Assembly: GCA_037479115.1 (NCBI GenBank)
Contig: JBBFLK010000003.1
Span: forward strand, 108,501 to 172,500
Direction of reading: 5' to 3'
Length of the DNA: 64,000 bases
DNA from: Anaerohalosphaeraceae bacterium
GTDB lineage: Bacteria > Planctomycetota > Phycisphaerae > Sedimentisphaerales > Anaerohalosphaeraceae
Made by a program: the position numbers and the translations under genes. Under the pieces are notes generated by a model. The model was given only the letters and a program-made list of their open reading frames with translations. It had not been told where the DNA came from and did no database searches. This document shows, in pieces, positions 8,956 through 17,494 of this stretch (its first letter is position 1; each line of letters begins with the position of its first letter).

Positions 8956-9792
8956 TTAATATTCAGTCAACGGTACAAATCCCTTGGCTTCAATAATCTC
9001 CTGCCCTTTTTCCGTCAGATAGAAGGTGCAGAAGGCATGTACAATCGAACCGAGTTTGGGATAGCCGTTCGTGAAGAGAAACAGAGGCCGGCTGACAGGA
9101 TAGATGCCTTTGGCGATCGTAGAGCGGGTCGGCGTAACGCCGTTGATTTTCAGGGGTTTGACATACCGGTCAAGGAATCCGATGCCGACATATCCGATGG
9201 CGCCGGGGGTGCTTCGAATCCGGGCATGGGCCTGCGGATTGGAGTTGACGTATTCAACGTTAGGGGCCATCTTCTCATTGTTCATTACCATCGAATGGAA
9301 GGATTCATAGGTGCCGCTGGAGGTGTCCCGGCTGACGGGAACAATCGGCATATCCGGACCGCCCAGCTCTTTCCAGTTCGTGATTTTGCCCATGTAGATA
9401 TCCCGAACCTGGTCCATGCGAAGTTCAGAAATCGGATTGGAAGGGTGGACGACGATGCAGACCCCGTCCATCGCAATCACGTGGGCCACGGGATAAACTC
9501 CTTTTTCAATGGCCTGCTGGAACTCCTTGTCTTTCATAAAACGGCTCATCATCGCGATGTCGCATCGGCCGTCAATGAGAGCCGCTGCGCCATCCCCGCT
9601 GCCGGTTTTCTTGACCGTGATGGAGACATCCGGATGCAGTTCCTTGAATACCTCGGCAAAGGCATCCCCAAGCGGCCCTACAGTGGTTGAGCCGTCGATT
9701 TGGAGAACTTTATCAGCGGCTCCGGCCCAACAGACAAGAAGACTGAATCCAATCAGTACTGTTGACAGATTTCTGAACTGATACGCGCTCAT
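8956..9792 (-). CDS. pstS: Periplasmic phosphate-binding protein PstS
   Basis: 278 residues with a signal peptide (cleavage near W-A-G-A-A-D at about 22-26). Phosphate-ligand motifs are visible: I-D-G-S-T-T-V-G-P near the mature N-terminus, T-G-S-G-D-G, and S-R-D-T-S-S-G-T-Y-E-S-F. It captures phosphate in the periplasm and hands it to PstCA. An AAAGGGA ribosome site precedes the ATG. A candidate Pho box lies 70 nt upstream (separate entry). Confidence 0.95.
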   Translation of the reverse strand: MSAYQFRNLSTVLIGFSLLVCWAGAADKVLQIDGSTTVGPLGDAFAEVFKELHPDVSITVKKTGSGDGAAALIDGRCDIAMMSRFMKDKEFQQAIEKGVYPVAHVIAMDGVCIVVHPSNPISELRMDQVRDIYMGKITNWKELGGPDMPIVPVSRDTSSGTYESFHSMVMNNEKMAPNVEYVNSNPQAHARIRSTPGAIGYVGIGFLDRYVKPLKINGVTPTRSTIAKGIYPVSRPLFLFTNGYPKLGSIVHAFCTFYLTEKGQEIIEAKGFVPLTEY

Positions 9793-9824
9793 TCTTTTCC
9801 CTTTCCATTCATTTAAAAAAAGAA

Positions 9825-9859
9825 ATGTCCTGTAGAATATTCCGTACTCTACAGGACAT
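9825..9859 (-). terminator. Intrinsic terminator of the porin gene
   Basis: A perfect 12-bp stem (9825-9836 with 9848-9859) with an 11-nt loop is followed on the minus strand by a run of T. It ends transcription from the porin gene before pstS and overlaps the region where a pstS promoter would be expected. Confidence 0.85.
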
Positions 9860-9860
9860 C

Positions 9861-9889
9861 TGTTAGCGTTTCGTTAGGAAACGGTTAAT
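9861..9889 (-). promoter_or_regulatory. Candidate Pho box upstream of pstS
   Basis: Three 7-bp direct repeats separated by 4 bp, period exactly 11 bp; read on the minus strand they are ATTAACC, CCTAACG and GCTAACA. The box starts 70 nt before the pstS ATG. Similar triplets occur before phoB and the porin gene at 60-63 nt. The spacing matches the 7+4 bp architecture of known PhoB sites; the sequence is lineage-specific, so binding is inferred. Confidence 0.6.
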
Positions 9890-9901
9890 AGGTCGTGAAA
9901 A

Positions 9902-11206
9902 TCAGAATTTCACGACAAAATCGAGCTGGATACGCTTGTAATCTTCGTTTGGTTTCTGTTCGAGTTTGTCAGCTAAATAATAGCTAATGCCAAAGGAAGC
10001 ATTCTTGGCGAGGATGTAGGTCCAGTTTATCTTGTGTCCTTTTACGTTTGTCCCGCCGTCTGCAAAGTCGGAATCGGCAAACGCGCCCAGCACAGCATCG
10101 GCTTCGAGGTCACGATAGCTGTAGGTGAAATCCCATGTGCCAGGGTCTTTGGCCTTGTTGAAGGTAAAGCCGGCCAGCCAGCCGGTATCCTCCTTAACGC
10201 CGGAGGCTGTATTAATGACATAGTCACCGAATGCGGCAAACGGATAGGAGCCGAGTTTGAAGGCATACTGACCGAAGGCATTGACGAGGTTATAATCATA
10301 GAGGTAGTTTGTGCCGCCATTGGAGTTGCCCGCGGCTCCGTTGTCGATGACCTGGCTGTTAATAGCGGGAAGAGCTTGCCCTTCGACGTTGGAGTAGTCG
10401 TAGTAGGACACTCCGAAGGTGGCTTTGGATTTATCCTCAAAGGTATGAGCCAGGCCGACTTGTCCGCCGAACATCCGCTTGTCGGCTGAACTGCCGTTTT
10501 CTTCGATATAGCCGACAAAGGCATTGATAAACAGCTCATCTTTTTCCGTCCAGGGTTTGGTGTACTGCAGACCAATTCCTTCCGGATTGACATCGCTGTC
10601 CCAAATTAAGTCACTTTTGCCGACGTAGAAAGGATTGTAGGTCTTACCGGCAAGGACGGTCAGACCTTCAACGGCTTTTGGCGTGTAGGCCACATAGGCC
10701 CGGTCAACCCAGAGGTTTTTGCCGGCCCAGTAGTCACCAAGGGTCTGGTTGGCGGCGTTGGCAGCGGAACCCGGGATAATCGCACCGTCTTCATCTTTGA
10801 GGAATTCAGAAGTGGCTACTCGGAAGTCGAAGAGATATTCCTCATTGATTTGGAACTGTACGCCGACACGGGCGCGGATGCGGTGACGGTCGTCCTTCGG
10901 ATCAGACTTCCAATCCCGATCGCGGCACTCATACCGATAGCGGAAATCCCCGTAGAGTTTGATTTTTTCCAGCCAGCTGAGCGTCTCGGGGATTTCAAAG
11001 CCGCCGCTTTCCTGCACTTTGGCAAGCTTCTGGGCCTGTTCCTTTTGAGCGGCCTCCATCTTGAGCAGGCGGTTGTTCATTTCTGCCAGCTGGTTGTACA
11101 GTTTTTCCTGTTCTTTTCGCAGTTCGCTGATTTCATCGGCCCAGGCGGTGCCGAAAAGCAGAACTGCGAAAACCGCCGTCCATGTCCATTTCCATTTTCC
11201 TGTCAT
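9902..11206 (-). CDS. Outer-membrane porin, probably phosphate-starvation induced
   Basis: 434 residues from the ATG that has a GGAGGT ribosome site 6 nt upstream and begins a signal peptide (M-T-G-K-W-K-W ... G-T-A-W-A). A longer frame runs 23 codons further upstream but lacks these marks and enters the Pho-box region. After the signal comes a short coiled coil (about 25-65), then alternating beta strands ending in a terminal Phe (D-F-V-V-K-F), the outer-membrane insertion signature. It resembles the putative-porin (Porin_5) type. Lying between phoBR and pst, it probably passes phosphate or phosphorylated compounds, like PhoE or OprP in function but not in sequence. Confidence 0.85.
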   Translation of the reverse strand: MTGKWKWTWTAVFAVLLFGTAWADEISELRKEQEKLYNQLAEMNNRLLKMEAAQKEQAQKLAKVQESGGFEIPETLSWLEKIKLYGDFRYRYECRDRDWKSDPKDDRHRIRARVGVQFQINEEYLFDFRVATSEFLKDEDGAIIPGSAANAANQTLGDYWAGKNLWVDRAYVAYTPKAVEGLTVLAGKTYNPFYVGKSDLIWDSDVNPEGIGLQYTKPWTEKDELFINAFVGYIEENGSSADKRMFGGQVGLAHTFEDKSKATFGVSYYDYSNVEGQALPAINSQVIDNGAAGNSNGGTNYLYDYNLVNAFGQYAFKLGSYPFAAFGDYVINTASGVKEDTGWLAGFTFNKAKDPGTWDFTYSYRDLEADAVLGAFADSDFADGGTNVKGHKINWTYILAKNASFGISYYLADKLEQKPNEDYKRIQLDFVVKF

Positions 11207-11268
11207 AACTGTACCTCCACATAAAGGAATAATTGCGTGTTCAAACCGCTTGAAGACACGCCGAATTT

Positions 11269-11297
11269 CCTTCAAAAAACGGTTAATTCGTTTTCAA
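11269..11297 (-). promoter_or_regulatory. Candidate Pho box upstream of the porin gene
   Basis: Three 7-bp repeats with 11-bp period; read on the minus strand they are TTGAAAA, TTAACCG and TTGAAGG with 4-bp spacers. The box starts 63 nt before the porin ATG. It is weaker than the pstS copy but has the same spacing and position. Confidence 0.5.
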
Positions 11298-11474
11298 AGA
11301 AGTTTTTCCCGGATAAAAAATTATCGTCAGATTTCCGTTTTTTCTGAATTTTCCGGGTGAAAAATCCGGAGGGTTTGAAATGGCAGGCAGCCCCTGCTTT
11401 TTAGGGAGTCCTAAAAAAAAGAGCACGACAATACAGATACTTTATGAAGCGGTTTGGCCGGGCAGTCAAACAGG

Positions 11475-13259
11475 TCAGGAATTTTCTGCAGGCAAAAAAA
11501 TGGAAAACGTGCTTCCTTTGCCCACGGTGCTGTCCACCTGGACCGTGCCGTTGTGAGCCAGGACGATGTGTTTGACAATAGCCAGACCCAGTCCGGTACC
11601 GCCTAAAGCACGGCTGCGGGCCTTATCAGCCCGATAGAACCGTTCGAACAGACGCGGCAGATGTTCTTTGGCAATCCCGCAGCCGCTGTCTTTTACGTCG
11701 ATGCGAATGGAGGGCCCCTCACGAGAGGCCTGAAGAAGGATAGATTGGCCTGTTTCGCTGTATTTTATCGCATTATCAATCAGGTTAACCAGGGCCTGAA
11801 TAAGCAAAGAAGAGTTGACAAAGGCTGTCAGGTTATCCGGACAGTTGATTTGCAGGGAGATTTGTTTCTGGTTGGCCTGGTGCAGACAGCATTCAACGGC
11901 TTCTTTAAGAACGGTTTTCAAAGAAACGGTCTGGCGGGTGATGGCGGATTCCTGGGTCTGCTGTTCAATGGCTGACAGGGTCAAAAGGTCTTCGATGATG
12001 GAATTGAGCCGTTCCGTCTGGCGGCGCATGATTTCCAGGAATCGATGGAGGTCTTCGGGGTTGTCTTTCGCACCGTCCAGGAGCGTTTCAATGAAGCCCT
12101 TAATACTGGTAACAGGGGTTTTCAGCTCATGGGAGACATTCGCCACAAAATCGCTTTTGACCCGCTGGGCTTTATACACATCCGTAATATCGTTAAGAAC
12201 AATCAGGGTTCCGATGCGGTTTCCTTCCCGATCCATCAGAACACTGCTGCGGGCCTGAATGGAACGGGATTGGTCAGGTTCCCGAAACAGCAAATGTTCT
12301 TCCAGGGATTCCGCACTGACCAGGGCCTTTTGGACGAAGTCGTGAAATTGCGTGTTGCGGATAATTTCCGGCAGCGTCCGCCCGACCGGGTCCGGGACGG
12401 TAATCTGCAGAAGTTTACAGGCGGCGTTATTAATACTGATACAGCGGTTTTGCAGGTCCATCGCCAGAACGCCTTCGCTCATGCTGGTCAAAACAGCCTG
12501 CTGTTCATTCCGCTGAGCGGTAATGGTGTCCAGCCGCTGAATCAGTTCCTGAGCCATTTTGTTCATGGATTTGGCCAGCGAGGCAAACTCCCGTGTCCTG
12601 GCCGGCGGCATCCGGACGCTTACATCTCCTTCGGCCAGCCGGCGGGCGGCCGCCTCCATTTCTTTCAGCGGTCTGGTCAGACGCCAGCAGATCAGCCACA
12701 GCAGCAGGGCCAGAAAAACTCCCGCAGGAACAGCGGAGAGCATCATCTGGCGGCGGATTTGCCCTAAAATCTCATCCATTTGTTTGACGGATGCGGCGGT
12801 GCGGATAAACAGAGAGGGGTTCTCCGCCGGATAGGGAACGGCGACGTATAGAAAACGCTCTCCGAGAGTCGTGCTGGGGCGGATATCATATCCCACATGC
12901 CCGCCAAGGGCCTGCTGAATTTCCGGTCGGGAAAGATGGTTGTCCATCAGCGAGGGGTCTTTGTCGGATTCGCCCAGCACCTTTCCATCCAGGGTGATGA
13001 CGGTGATGCGGGTGGCGGTTTGACGGCCGAGTGTTTTGCACAACTGGTCAATGGCCGGCGGGTCAAACGGCTCTTTGACGGCAGCGGCAATTTGCGACTG
13101 AACAAAGACCGCACGGATTCGCAGCTCTTCCTTTTTTTCTTCCAGGAAATTCTTTTGGAGAACAGTAGACAGGGTCCAATACAGGGCAGCCAGGAAACAG
13201 AGCAGGAGGATGAGAACTGCCGGATAAATTTGCCAGAGAAGAGCCTGCCGTTTGGCCAT
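11475..13259 (-). CDS. phoR: Phosphate-regulon sensor histidine kinase PhoR
   Basis: 594 residues. Order: membrane helix about 10-30, periplasmic sensor region about 35-165, second helix about 170-190, HAMP about 190-240, PAS about 255-355, HisKA with phospho-acceptor His377 in V-S-H-E-L-K-T-P, and a HATPase domain about 480-590 (N-box L-I-D-N-A-I-K-Y; D-S-G-C-G-I; G-G-T-G-L-G-L-A). It phosphorylates the adjacent response regulator when phosphate is low. Unlike E. coli PhoR it has a sizeable periplasmic domain. It starts 9 nt after phoB stops. Confidence 0.9.
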   Translation of the reverse strand: MAKRQALLWQIYPAVLILLLCFLAALYWTLSTVLQKNFLEEKKEELRIRAVFVQSQIAAAVKEPFDPPAIDQLCKTLGRQTATRITVITLDGKVLGESDKDPSLMDNHLSRPEIQQALGGHVGYDIRPSTTLGERFLYVAVPYPAENPSLFIRTAASVKQMDEILGQIRRQMMLSAVPAGVFLALLLWLICWRLTRPLKEMEAAARRLAEGDVSVRMPPARTREFASLAKSMNKMAQELIQRLDTITAQRNEQQAVLTSMSEGVLAMDLQNRCISINNAACKLLQITVPDPVGRTLPEIIRNTQFHDFVQKALVSAESLEEHLLFREPDQSRSIQARSSVLMDREGNRIGTLIVLNDITDVYKAQRVKSDFVANVSHELKTPVTSIKGFIETLLDGAKDNPEDLHRFLEIMRRQTERLNSIIEDLLTLSAIEQQTQESAITRQTVSLKTVLKEAVECCLHQANQKQISLQINCPDNLTAFVNSSLLIQALVNLIDNAIKYSETGQSILLQASREGPSIRIDVKDSGCGIAKEHLPRLFERFYRADKARSRALGGTGLGLAIVKHIVLAHNGTVQVDSTVGKGSTFSIFLPAENS

Positions 13260-13268
13260 AAAGAGCGT

Positions 13269-13961
13269 TCAGCTTTCCTCCCGAAAACGATAGCCGACTC
13301 CCCGAACCGTTTCAATCAGGTCGCCGGCCTTGCCGAGTTTCTTTCGCAGGCCGACAATCTGCACGTCCACAGACCGGTCGGTGACAGGATAGTCAGGCCC
13401 GTGGACAGCATCGACAATCTGATAGCGGGTGAAGACCCAGCCGGGACGAGCAGCCAGAAAATGCAGCATCTTGAATTCTGTAGAAGTCAGCTCCACTTCT
13501 TTGCCGTTTACAAAAGTTCGGTGTCGGCCCGGGTCTATTTCTATATTGTGTATCTTGATAACCGATTTCTCACTCGGCGGCGGCGCTTCTGTACGCCGCA
13601 AGACGGCTTTAATTCGGGCCAGGAGAACTTGCGGGCTGAAAGGTTTGGTAATGTAATCATCCGCTCCCGCCTCCAATCCTGCGACTATATCGGATTCTGT
13701 CCCTTTAGCGGTCAGAATGATCACGGGAATTCTCGATAGGTCCGTACTGCTTTTTAGAGTCCGACAGACCTGAAGCCCATCGATTTTGGGTATCATTAAA
13801 TCAAGCAATACAAGGTCCGGTTTTGTTGTTTCTGCCTTGGCCAAGGCAGTTTTCCCGTCCAAAGCCGCCTCGCATTGATAGCCGTTCTTGCGAAGATTAT
13901 ATTGAATCAGCTCTTGAACATCTTCTTCATCTTCTACAATCAAAATCTTTTTGGGAACCAT
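13269..13961 (-). CDS. phoB: Phosphate-regulon response regulator PhoB
   Basis: 230 residues, the standard OmpR/PhoB length. The receiver domain (1-120) has the phospho-acceptor Asp54 (V-L-L-D-L-M-I-P-K) and the conserved Lys near 106 (I-L-T-A-K-G). A winged-helix DNA-binding domain (about 130-228) ends with the family signature V-R-G-V-G-Y-R-F. A GAGGAA ribosome site precedes the ATG. Position next to phoR and upstream of pst makes the phosphate role likely. A Pho-box-like triplet 60 nt upstream suggests autoregulation. Confidence 0.92.
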   Translation of the reverse strand: MVPKKILIVEDEEDVQELIQYNLRKNGYQCEAALDGKTALAKAETTKPDLVLLDLMIPKIDGLQVCRTLKSSTDLSRIPVIILTAKGTESDIVAGLEAGADDYITKPFSPQVLLARIKAVLRRTEAPPPSEKSVIKIHNIEIDPGRHRTFVNGKEVELTSTEFKMLHFLAARPGWVFTRYQIVDAVHGPDYPVTDRSVDVQIVGLRKKLGKAGDLIETVRGVGYRFREES

Positions 13962-14020
13962 TTTGTTTCCTCAAATTTAGGTTTTTTCTTGTTCCCATTT
14001 ACTTTCGGATTGTTCGAATA

Positions 14021-14049
14021 GGATTAAGAAGATGTTAGAAAGCTGTTTA
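14021..14049 (-). promoter_or_regulatory. Candidate Pho box upstream of phoB
   Basis: Three 7-bp repeats with 11-bp period; read on the minus strand they are TAAACAG, CTAACAT and TTAATCC. The box begins 60 nt before the phoB ATG and lies in the gap after hisI. It shares spacing and position with the boxes before the porin and pstS. Confidence 0.5.
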
Positions 14050-14057
14050 GGTGCCGC

Positions 14058-14501
14058 TTATTTCTTTTTGTATGCCTCTTTCGGGTCATAGACCTTTTGT
14101 GCCACCAGCTCCAACTGTTCGGAGGTGCCTTTTTTCAAAGCCCGATAAAAACAGGATTGATAGCCTACATGGCATTGCCCTTGGTCCACTTCCACCTTTA
14201 GAAGAAGACAATCCTGGTCGCAATCTGTCAGAATTTGCACGACTTTTTGGACGTGACCGCTCTCCTCCCCTTTTTTCCACAGTTTTTTTCTGGAGCGGCT
14301 GTAATATACGGCATTCCCGGTCTGAATCGTCAGCTTAAGGGCCTCCTCATTCATATAAGCAACCATCAGCACTTGCCCGGACCGAGCGTCCTGAGCGATT
14401 GCGGTAATCAGACCGTTTGCATCAAAACGTGGAGTGAATTGAAATCCTTCCTCCAATTGGACATCTGCTGCCACTAAAGTTTCCTTTCCGAAATTGACCA
14501 T
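14058..14501 (-). CDS. hisI: Phosphoribosyl-AMP cyclohydrolase HisI
   Basis: 147 residues. It carries the catalytic signature [12 protein letters not shown] and the zinc/magnesium motif D-C-D-Q-D-C, plus the later Cys in G-Y-Q-S-C-F-Y-R. It opens the purine ring of phosphoribosyl-AMP in histidine synthesis. This is the stand-alone cyclohydrolase without the HisE domain. It is not next to other his genes and is divergent from the gene at 14578. Confidence 0.93.
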   Translation of the reverse strand: MVNFGKETLVAADVQLEEGFQFTPRFDANGLITAIAQDARSGQVLMVAYMNEEALKLTIQTGNAVYYSRSRKKLWKKGEESGHVQKVVQILTDCDQDCLLLKVEVDQGQCHVGYQSCFYRALKKGTSEQLELVAQKVYDPKEAYKKK

Positions 14502-14516
14502 TCCTGTTTGACCATC

Positions 14517-14545
14517 TTGCCGCTTTTTGTTTTAACGGGTATGAT
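14517..14545 (+). promoter_or_regulatory. Sigma-70-type promoter
   Basis: TTGCCG at 14517-14522, a 17-bp spacer and TATGAT at 14540-14545 give a predicted start near 14552, 26 nt before the TTG start of the membrane protein gene. Confidence 0.55.
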
Positions 14546-14577
14546 ACGGAAAAACAAGCATTTATCAGGAAGATTCG

Positions 14578-15612
14578 TTGCACGAAAGGCAGCAGACGAT
14601 TCGGAATAGGGTGTTTTTTGTCCTTCGGCTCTGTGTCGTCGCGGGGGCGTGCTATCTGATTTTTAAAAATCTGAACTATCAGGAATTTGCCGGTTCTTTC
14701 AAACAGCTCAAGGCCTGGGTTATTGGAGTCGCCGTTGCCGTTAAATTTATCACGGAAAGTGCAATGGCCTTCCGCTGGTGGATTCTCCTGCGTGCGTTGG
14801 GGGTTTTTATCCCTCTGAAAACGGCTCTTCGGCTCCATTTTCACGGACTTTTTTTCAGCAGTTTTCTGCCGAGCTCGACAGGGGGCGATTTTATTCGAGC
14901 CTGGTATGTGACTCGACATACCGAGAAACGAGGTCTGTCAGCGCTGAGTGTTTTTGTGGATCGATTTGCCGGATTGTTTTCCACGGCCTTGATTGCAGTT
15001 GTAACCTTTGTTTTCTGGTTTGACAGGTCCGTTTGGCCCTTGGCAGATGCCGGAACGGCCGGCCAAACGATAAGCCGCTTTATTCTGATTTCCATCGTGT
15101 TAAGTGTTTTGGTGTTGTCCGCCGGTTTGTTCTGGATTGTACGGAAAACCCCAAACCGGGTTTCTGAAACTGACGGGTTTTTGGTAAAAATCATTCAAAA
15201 ATCCCTTCTTTATACCAGAGAAATCATATCAGCATTCTTCCGAAAATGGTGGCTTTTTCCCGTCCTGATTTCCCTTACGATTCTTTTTCAGAGTCTGACT
15301 TTTATCAGTTTTTGGCTGATTGGGATGGATTTGGGGGTTGCCGGGCAGTTACGACATTATTTTTTGTTCTTTCCGCTGGTGTGGGTGATTGGGGTTATTC
15401 CGGTCAGCATAGCCGGTCTGGGGATTTTGGAGGGAGGGGTCGTTCTGCTGTTTGTCAAAGTTGCCGGGGCCAGTCCGGAGACGGCGGCTGCTTTGGCGGT
15501 TTGCCAGCGGGCCCTGTTTTTGATTGTTTCGATTCCGGGTATTTTTGTCCACTTGAGAGCGGATTATCTGCCCAAGACCAAAGAACATATTTTTATTGAC
15601 GGGTCGGAGTAA
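14578..15612 (+). CDS. Lysylphosphatidylglycerol-synthase-type integral membrane protein (UPF0104/YbhN-like)
   Basis: 344 residues with about eight membrane helices. The stretch S-S-T-G-G-D-F-I-R-A-W-Y near residue 100 is the signature of the LPG_synthase_TM family, and G-L-G-I-L-E-G-G-V near the end also fits. Relatives either flip or modify lipids; many stand-alone members have no known reaction. The start is a TTG preceded by an AGGAAG ribosome site; no ATG fits. There is no soluble aminoacyl-transfer domain, so lysyl transfer itself is unlikely. The specific role is unknown. Confidence 0.75.
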   Translation: MHERQQTIRNRVFFVLRLCVVAGACYLIFKNLNYQEFAGSFKQLKAWVIGVAVAVKFITESAMAFRWWILLRALGVFIPLKTALRLHFHGLFFSSFLPSSTGGDFIRAWYVTRHTEKRGLSALSVFVDRFAGLFSTALIAVVTFVFWFDRSVWPLADAGTAGQTISRFILISIVLSVLVLSAGLFWIVRKTPNRVSETDGFLVKIIQKSLLYTREIISAFFRKWWLFPVLISLTILFQSLTFISFWLIGMDLGVAGQLRHYFLFFPLVWVIGVIPVSIAGLGILEGGVVLLFVKVAGASPETAAALAVCQRALFLIVSIPGIFVHLRADYLPKTKEHIFIDGSE

Positions 15613-15639
15613 TTCGGATACATTCAGCCCATTGTAAGA

Positions 15640-15720
15640 TATTGTACGGCAAGTCCTTTGGACAGCGAAACGCCGGGGACGAGCCGTTCGCAGCCCCGTA
15701 AATAAGGATAGACGGGGGCC
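15640..15720 (+). other. Possible structured RNA in a 190-nt intergenic gap
   Basis: The gap 15613-15802 contains nested inverted repeats: CGGC 15647-15650 with GCCG 15672-15675 enclosing GTCC-TTT-GGAC, then CGGGG 15674-15678 with CCCCG 15694-15698 enclosing a small CGA/TCG hairpin. It fits no riboswitch or small-RNA class I can recognise. It may be a leader of the DUF502 gene, which lacks a good ribosome site. Confidence 0.25.
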
Positions 15721-15802
15721 TTAAATAAAGAAACTTTCACGGCTGTCGTGATAGTGATAAACTTTTCAGCCCGACCTAAGATGGTTAGGGTAAAAATCGG
15801 AC

Positions 15803-16513
15803 ATGCAGGCATTGCGAAACTTCAAGACCTATTTTTTCAGGGGGATGGCAGCACTCCTGCCGACAATCCTGACTATCTGGATATTTGTTCAATTGTATGT
15901 TTTTATTCAGGATTCCGTTAGTATTTATGTAAATAGGGCCTTGGTTTGGGTTTTGCACTCGCTGAATACCGCCTGGGAGAAGGATTTTCTCGAATCCTTT
16001 TGGGTGTACGGCCCCGGAAAAATTTCCGGTTTCATTATTACGATTGTCGGGGTTGTGATTCTGGGGGCGTTTTTGGCGAGCATGGCAGGACGGACCCTGT
16101 GGCATTTTTGGGAAAGGATTTTTTTTAAAATCCCCCTGATAAAACAGGTTTATCCGTATATCAAGCAGGTGACGGACTTTTTTCTGGTCCGGAGGGAGCT
16201 GGCTTTTAATCGGGTTGTGGCGCTGGAATATCCGCGCAAGGGAATCTGGTCGATTGGGCTTGTGACGGGGCAGGGACTTCAGGGGGTTACCCGAAACAAC
16301 CCTCAAAGTTATTTGACGGTTTTTGTTCCGTCTTCACCGACCCCGTTTACCGGGTATGTGGTTACGGTTCCCCGGGAAGACGTGCTGGAGCTGGATTTGA
16401 CGATTGAAGAGGCCCTTCGATTTGTCATCAGCGGCGGAGTGATTACGCCGACGGAACATCAGGCCTTTCAGCAGGCCCTGCGTCAGGAAAAGGAAAAACA
16501 AGCTGTTTCGTAA
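15803..16513 (+). CDS. DUF502 family membrane protein
   Basis: 236 residues. Two membrane helices (about 13-35 and 72-95) flank a short outside loop. A soluble C-terminal domain carries the family marks I-K-Q-V-Y-P-Y-I-K-Q-V, F-V-P-S-S-P-T-P and S-G-G-V-I-T-P. The function of DUF502 proteins is not established. The ATG is the only possible start because a stop codon lies 10 nt upstream in frame; no strong ribosome site is visible. The HPF gene follows within 31 nt and may be co-transcribed. Confidence 0.85.
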   Translation: MQALRNFKTYFFRGMAALLPTILTIWIFVQLYVFIQDSVSIYVNRALVWVLHSLNTAWEKDFLESFWVYGPGKISGFIITIVGVVILGAFLASMAGRTLWHFWERIFFKIPLIKQVYPYIKQVTDFFLVRRELAFNRVVALEYPRKGIWSIGLVTGQGLQGVTRNNPQSYLTVFVPSSPTPFTGYVVTVPREDVLELDLTIEEALRFVISGGVITPTEHQAFQQALRQEKEKQAVS

Positions 16514-16543
16514 TACAAACCTTTATTGGAAAAGGGGATATCG

Positions 16544-16900
16544 ATGCTTTTTACGATTACCGGTCGGCATATTGAAATTACGGATGCGATTCGGGACCAT
16601 GCCAAAAAGCGAGCCGATAAGCTGCCGCGGTTTCACAGCAATATCGCCCGCGTGGAGGTTTTGGTGGAGGAAGGGGAAGGTCCCAATTTTACGGTGGAAG
16701 TCATCTCGCATGTTGAGCACGAAGACTTGATCGCCGCCAAAGAGATGCGTCCGGACCTCTATGCCGCGCTGGATGCTGCCTTTGACAAAATGGTCCGACA
16801 GCTGAAAAAGAAGAAGGAAAAGCAGCGGAACAACAAACGGAGCGGAGTGGTCGGACCGGAAGTATTCGGAGGGGAACCGGAGCGGGAGGATGTGGCCTAA
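16544..16900 (+). CDS. hpf: Ribosome hibernation promoting factor HPF/RaiA (short form)
   Basis: 118 residues. It opens with F-T-I-T-G-R-H-I-E-I-T-D-A-I and shows the beta-alpha-beta fold with a basic C-terminal tail (K-K-K-K-E-K-Q-R). It binds the ribosomal decoding region to inactivate or pair ribosomes in stationary phase. AAAGGGGAT is a good ribosome site for this ATG; an in-frame TTG six codons earlier is less likely. HPF next to ptsN is a classic arrangement in proteobacterial rpoN clusters, which supports both calls, though rpoN is absent here. Confidence 0.9.
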   Translation: MLFTITGRHIEITDAIRDHAKKRADKLPRFHSNIARVEVLVEEGEGPNFTVEVISHVEHEDLIAAKEMRPDLYAALDAAFDKMVRQLKKKKEKQRNNKRSGVVGPEVFGGEPEREDVA

Positions 16901-16972
16901 AACATTTGCCCGGCGAAAGCGGGACCTGTCTGTGCCCGAATGCCGGAACTGCATTTTGGTTCAGGAGTCCGT

Positions 16973-17431
16973 ATGAAATTGTCAGACATTGTGTGTTTTT
17001 CGGCAATCGTCCCGGAGCTGGAGGCCAAGGACCGCAATGGGGCGATTCGGGAATTGGTAGGGCTTCTTCATCAAAGCGGCTGTTTGGGAACCTGTGACCC
17101 GGAGAAACTGGTTCGTGCGATTATTCAGCGGGAAAATGAAGCCAGTACCGGCATGGGCAAAGGGGTGGCTCTTCCGCATATTAAGGCGGAGGGAATCGCC
17201 GAGCCGGTCGCTGCCATCGGACGGAGCAGTCATGGAATCGATTTTCGGGCGCTCGACAAGCAGCCGGTCTATACGGTTCTGCTGCTGGTCAGCCCCAAAG
17301 ACAACCCGGATAAGCATCTTCAGGCCATGGAGATTCTGTTCCGGAATCTGAATCAGGACGATTTTCGGCGGTTTCTGCGTCAGGCCCAGACGGCCGAGGA
17401 GATTGCTGAGATTATACGAGATGCCGGCTGA
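16973..17431 (+). CDS. ptsN: PTS IIA-type regulatory protein (PtsN-like)
   Basis: 152 residues from an ATG with an AGGAG site 6 nt upstream. Single fructose/nitrogen-type EIIA domain with the phospho-accepting His69 in V-A-L-P-H-I-K, and T-G-M-G-K-G just before it. Followed by HPr and enzyme I but no membrane permease, so phosphate is probably passed for regulation, not sugar import. A second paralogue lies at 32221-32679. Confidence 0.88.
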   Translation: MKLSDIVCFSAIVPELEAKDRNGAIRELVGLLHQSGCLGTCDPEKLVRAIIQRENEASTGMGKGVALPHIKAEGIAEPVAAIGRSSHGIDFRALDKQPVYTVLLLVSPKDNPDKHLQAMEILFRNLNQDDFRRFLRQAQTAEEIAEIIRDAG

Positions 17432-17494
17432 GGCGCATGTTCGGAACGTTGCAGAAAGCGGAAACGACAGATTCCAGACAAAGGCGAATGGATT

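Noticed and set aside
11207..11275. Longer start for the porin gene
   Set aside because: The extra 23 codons overlap the Pho-box triplet, lack a ribosome site and would bury the signal peptide.
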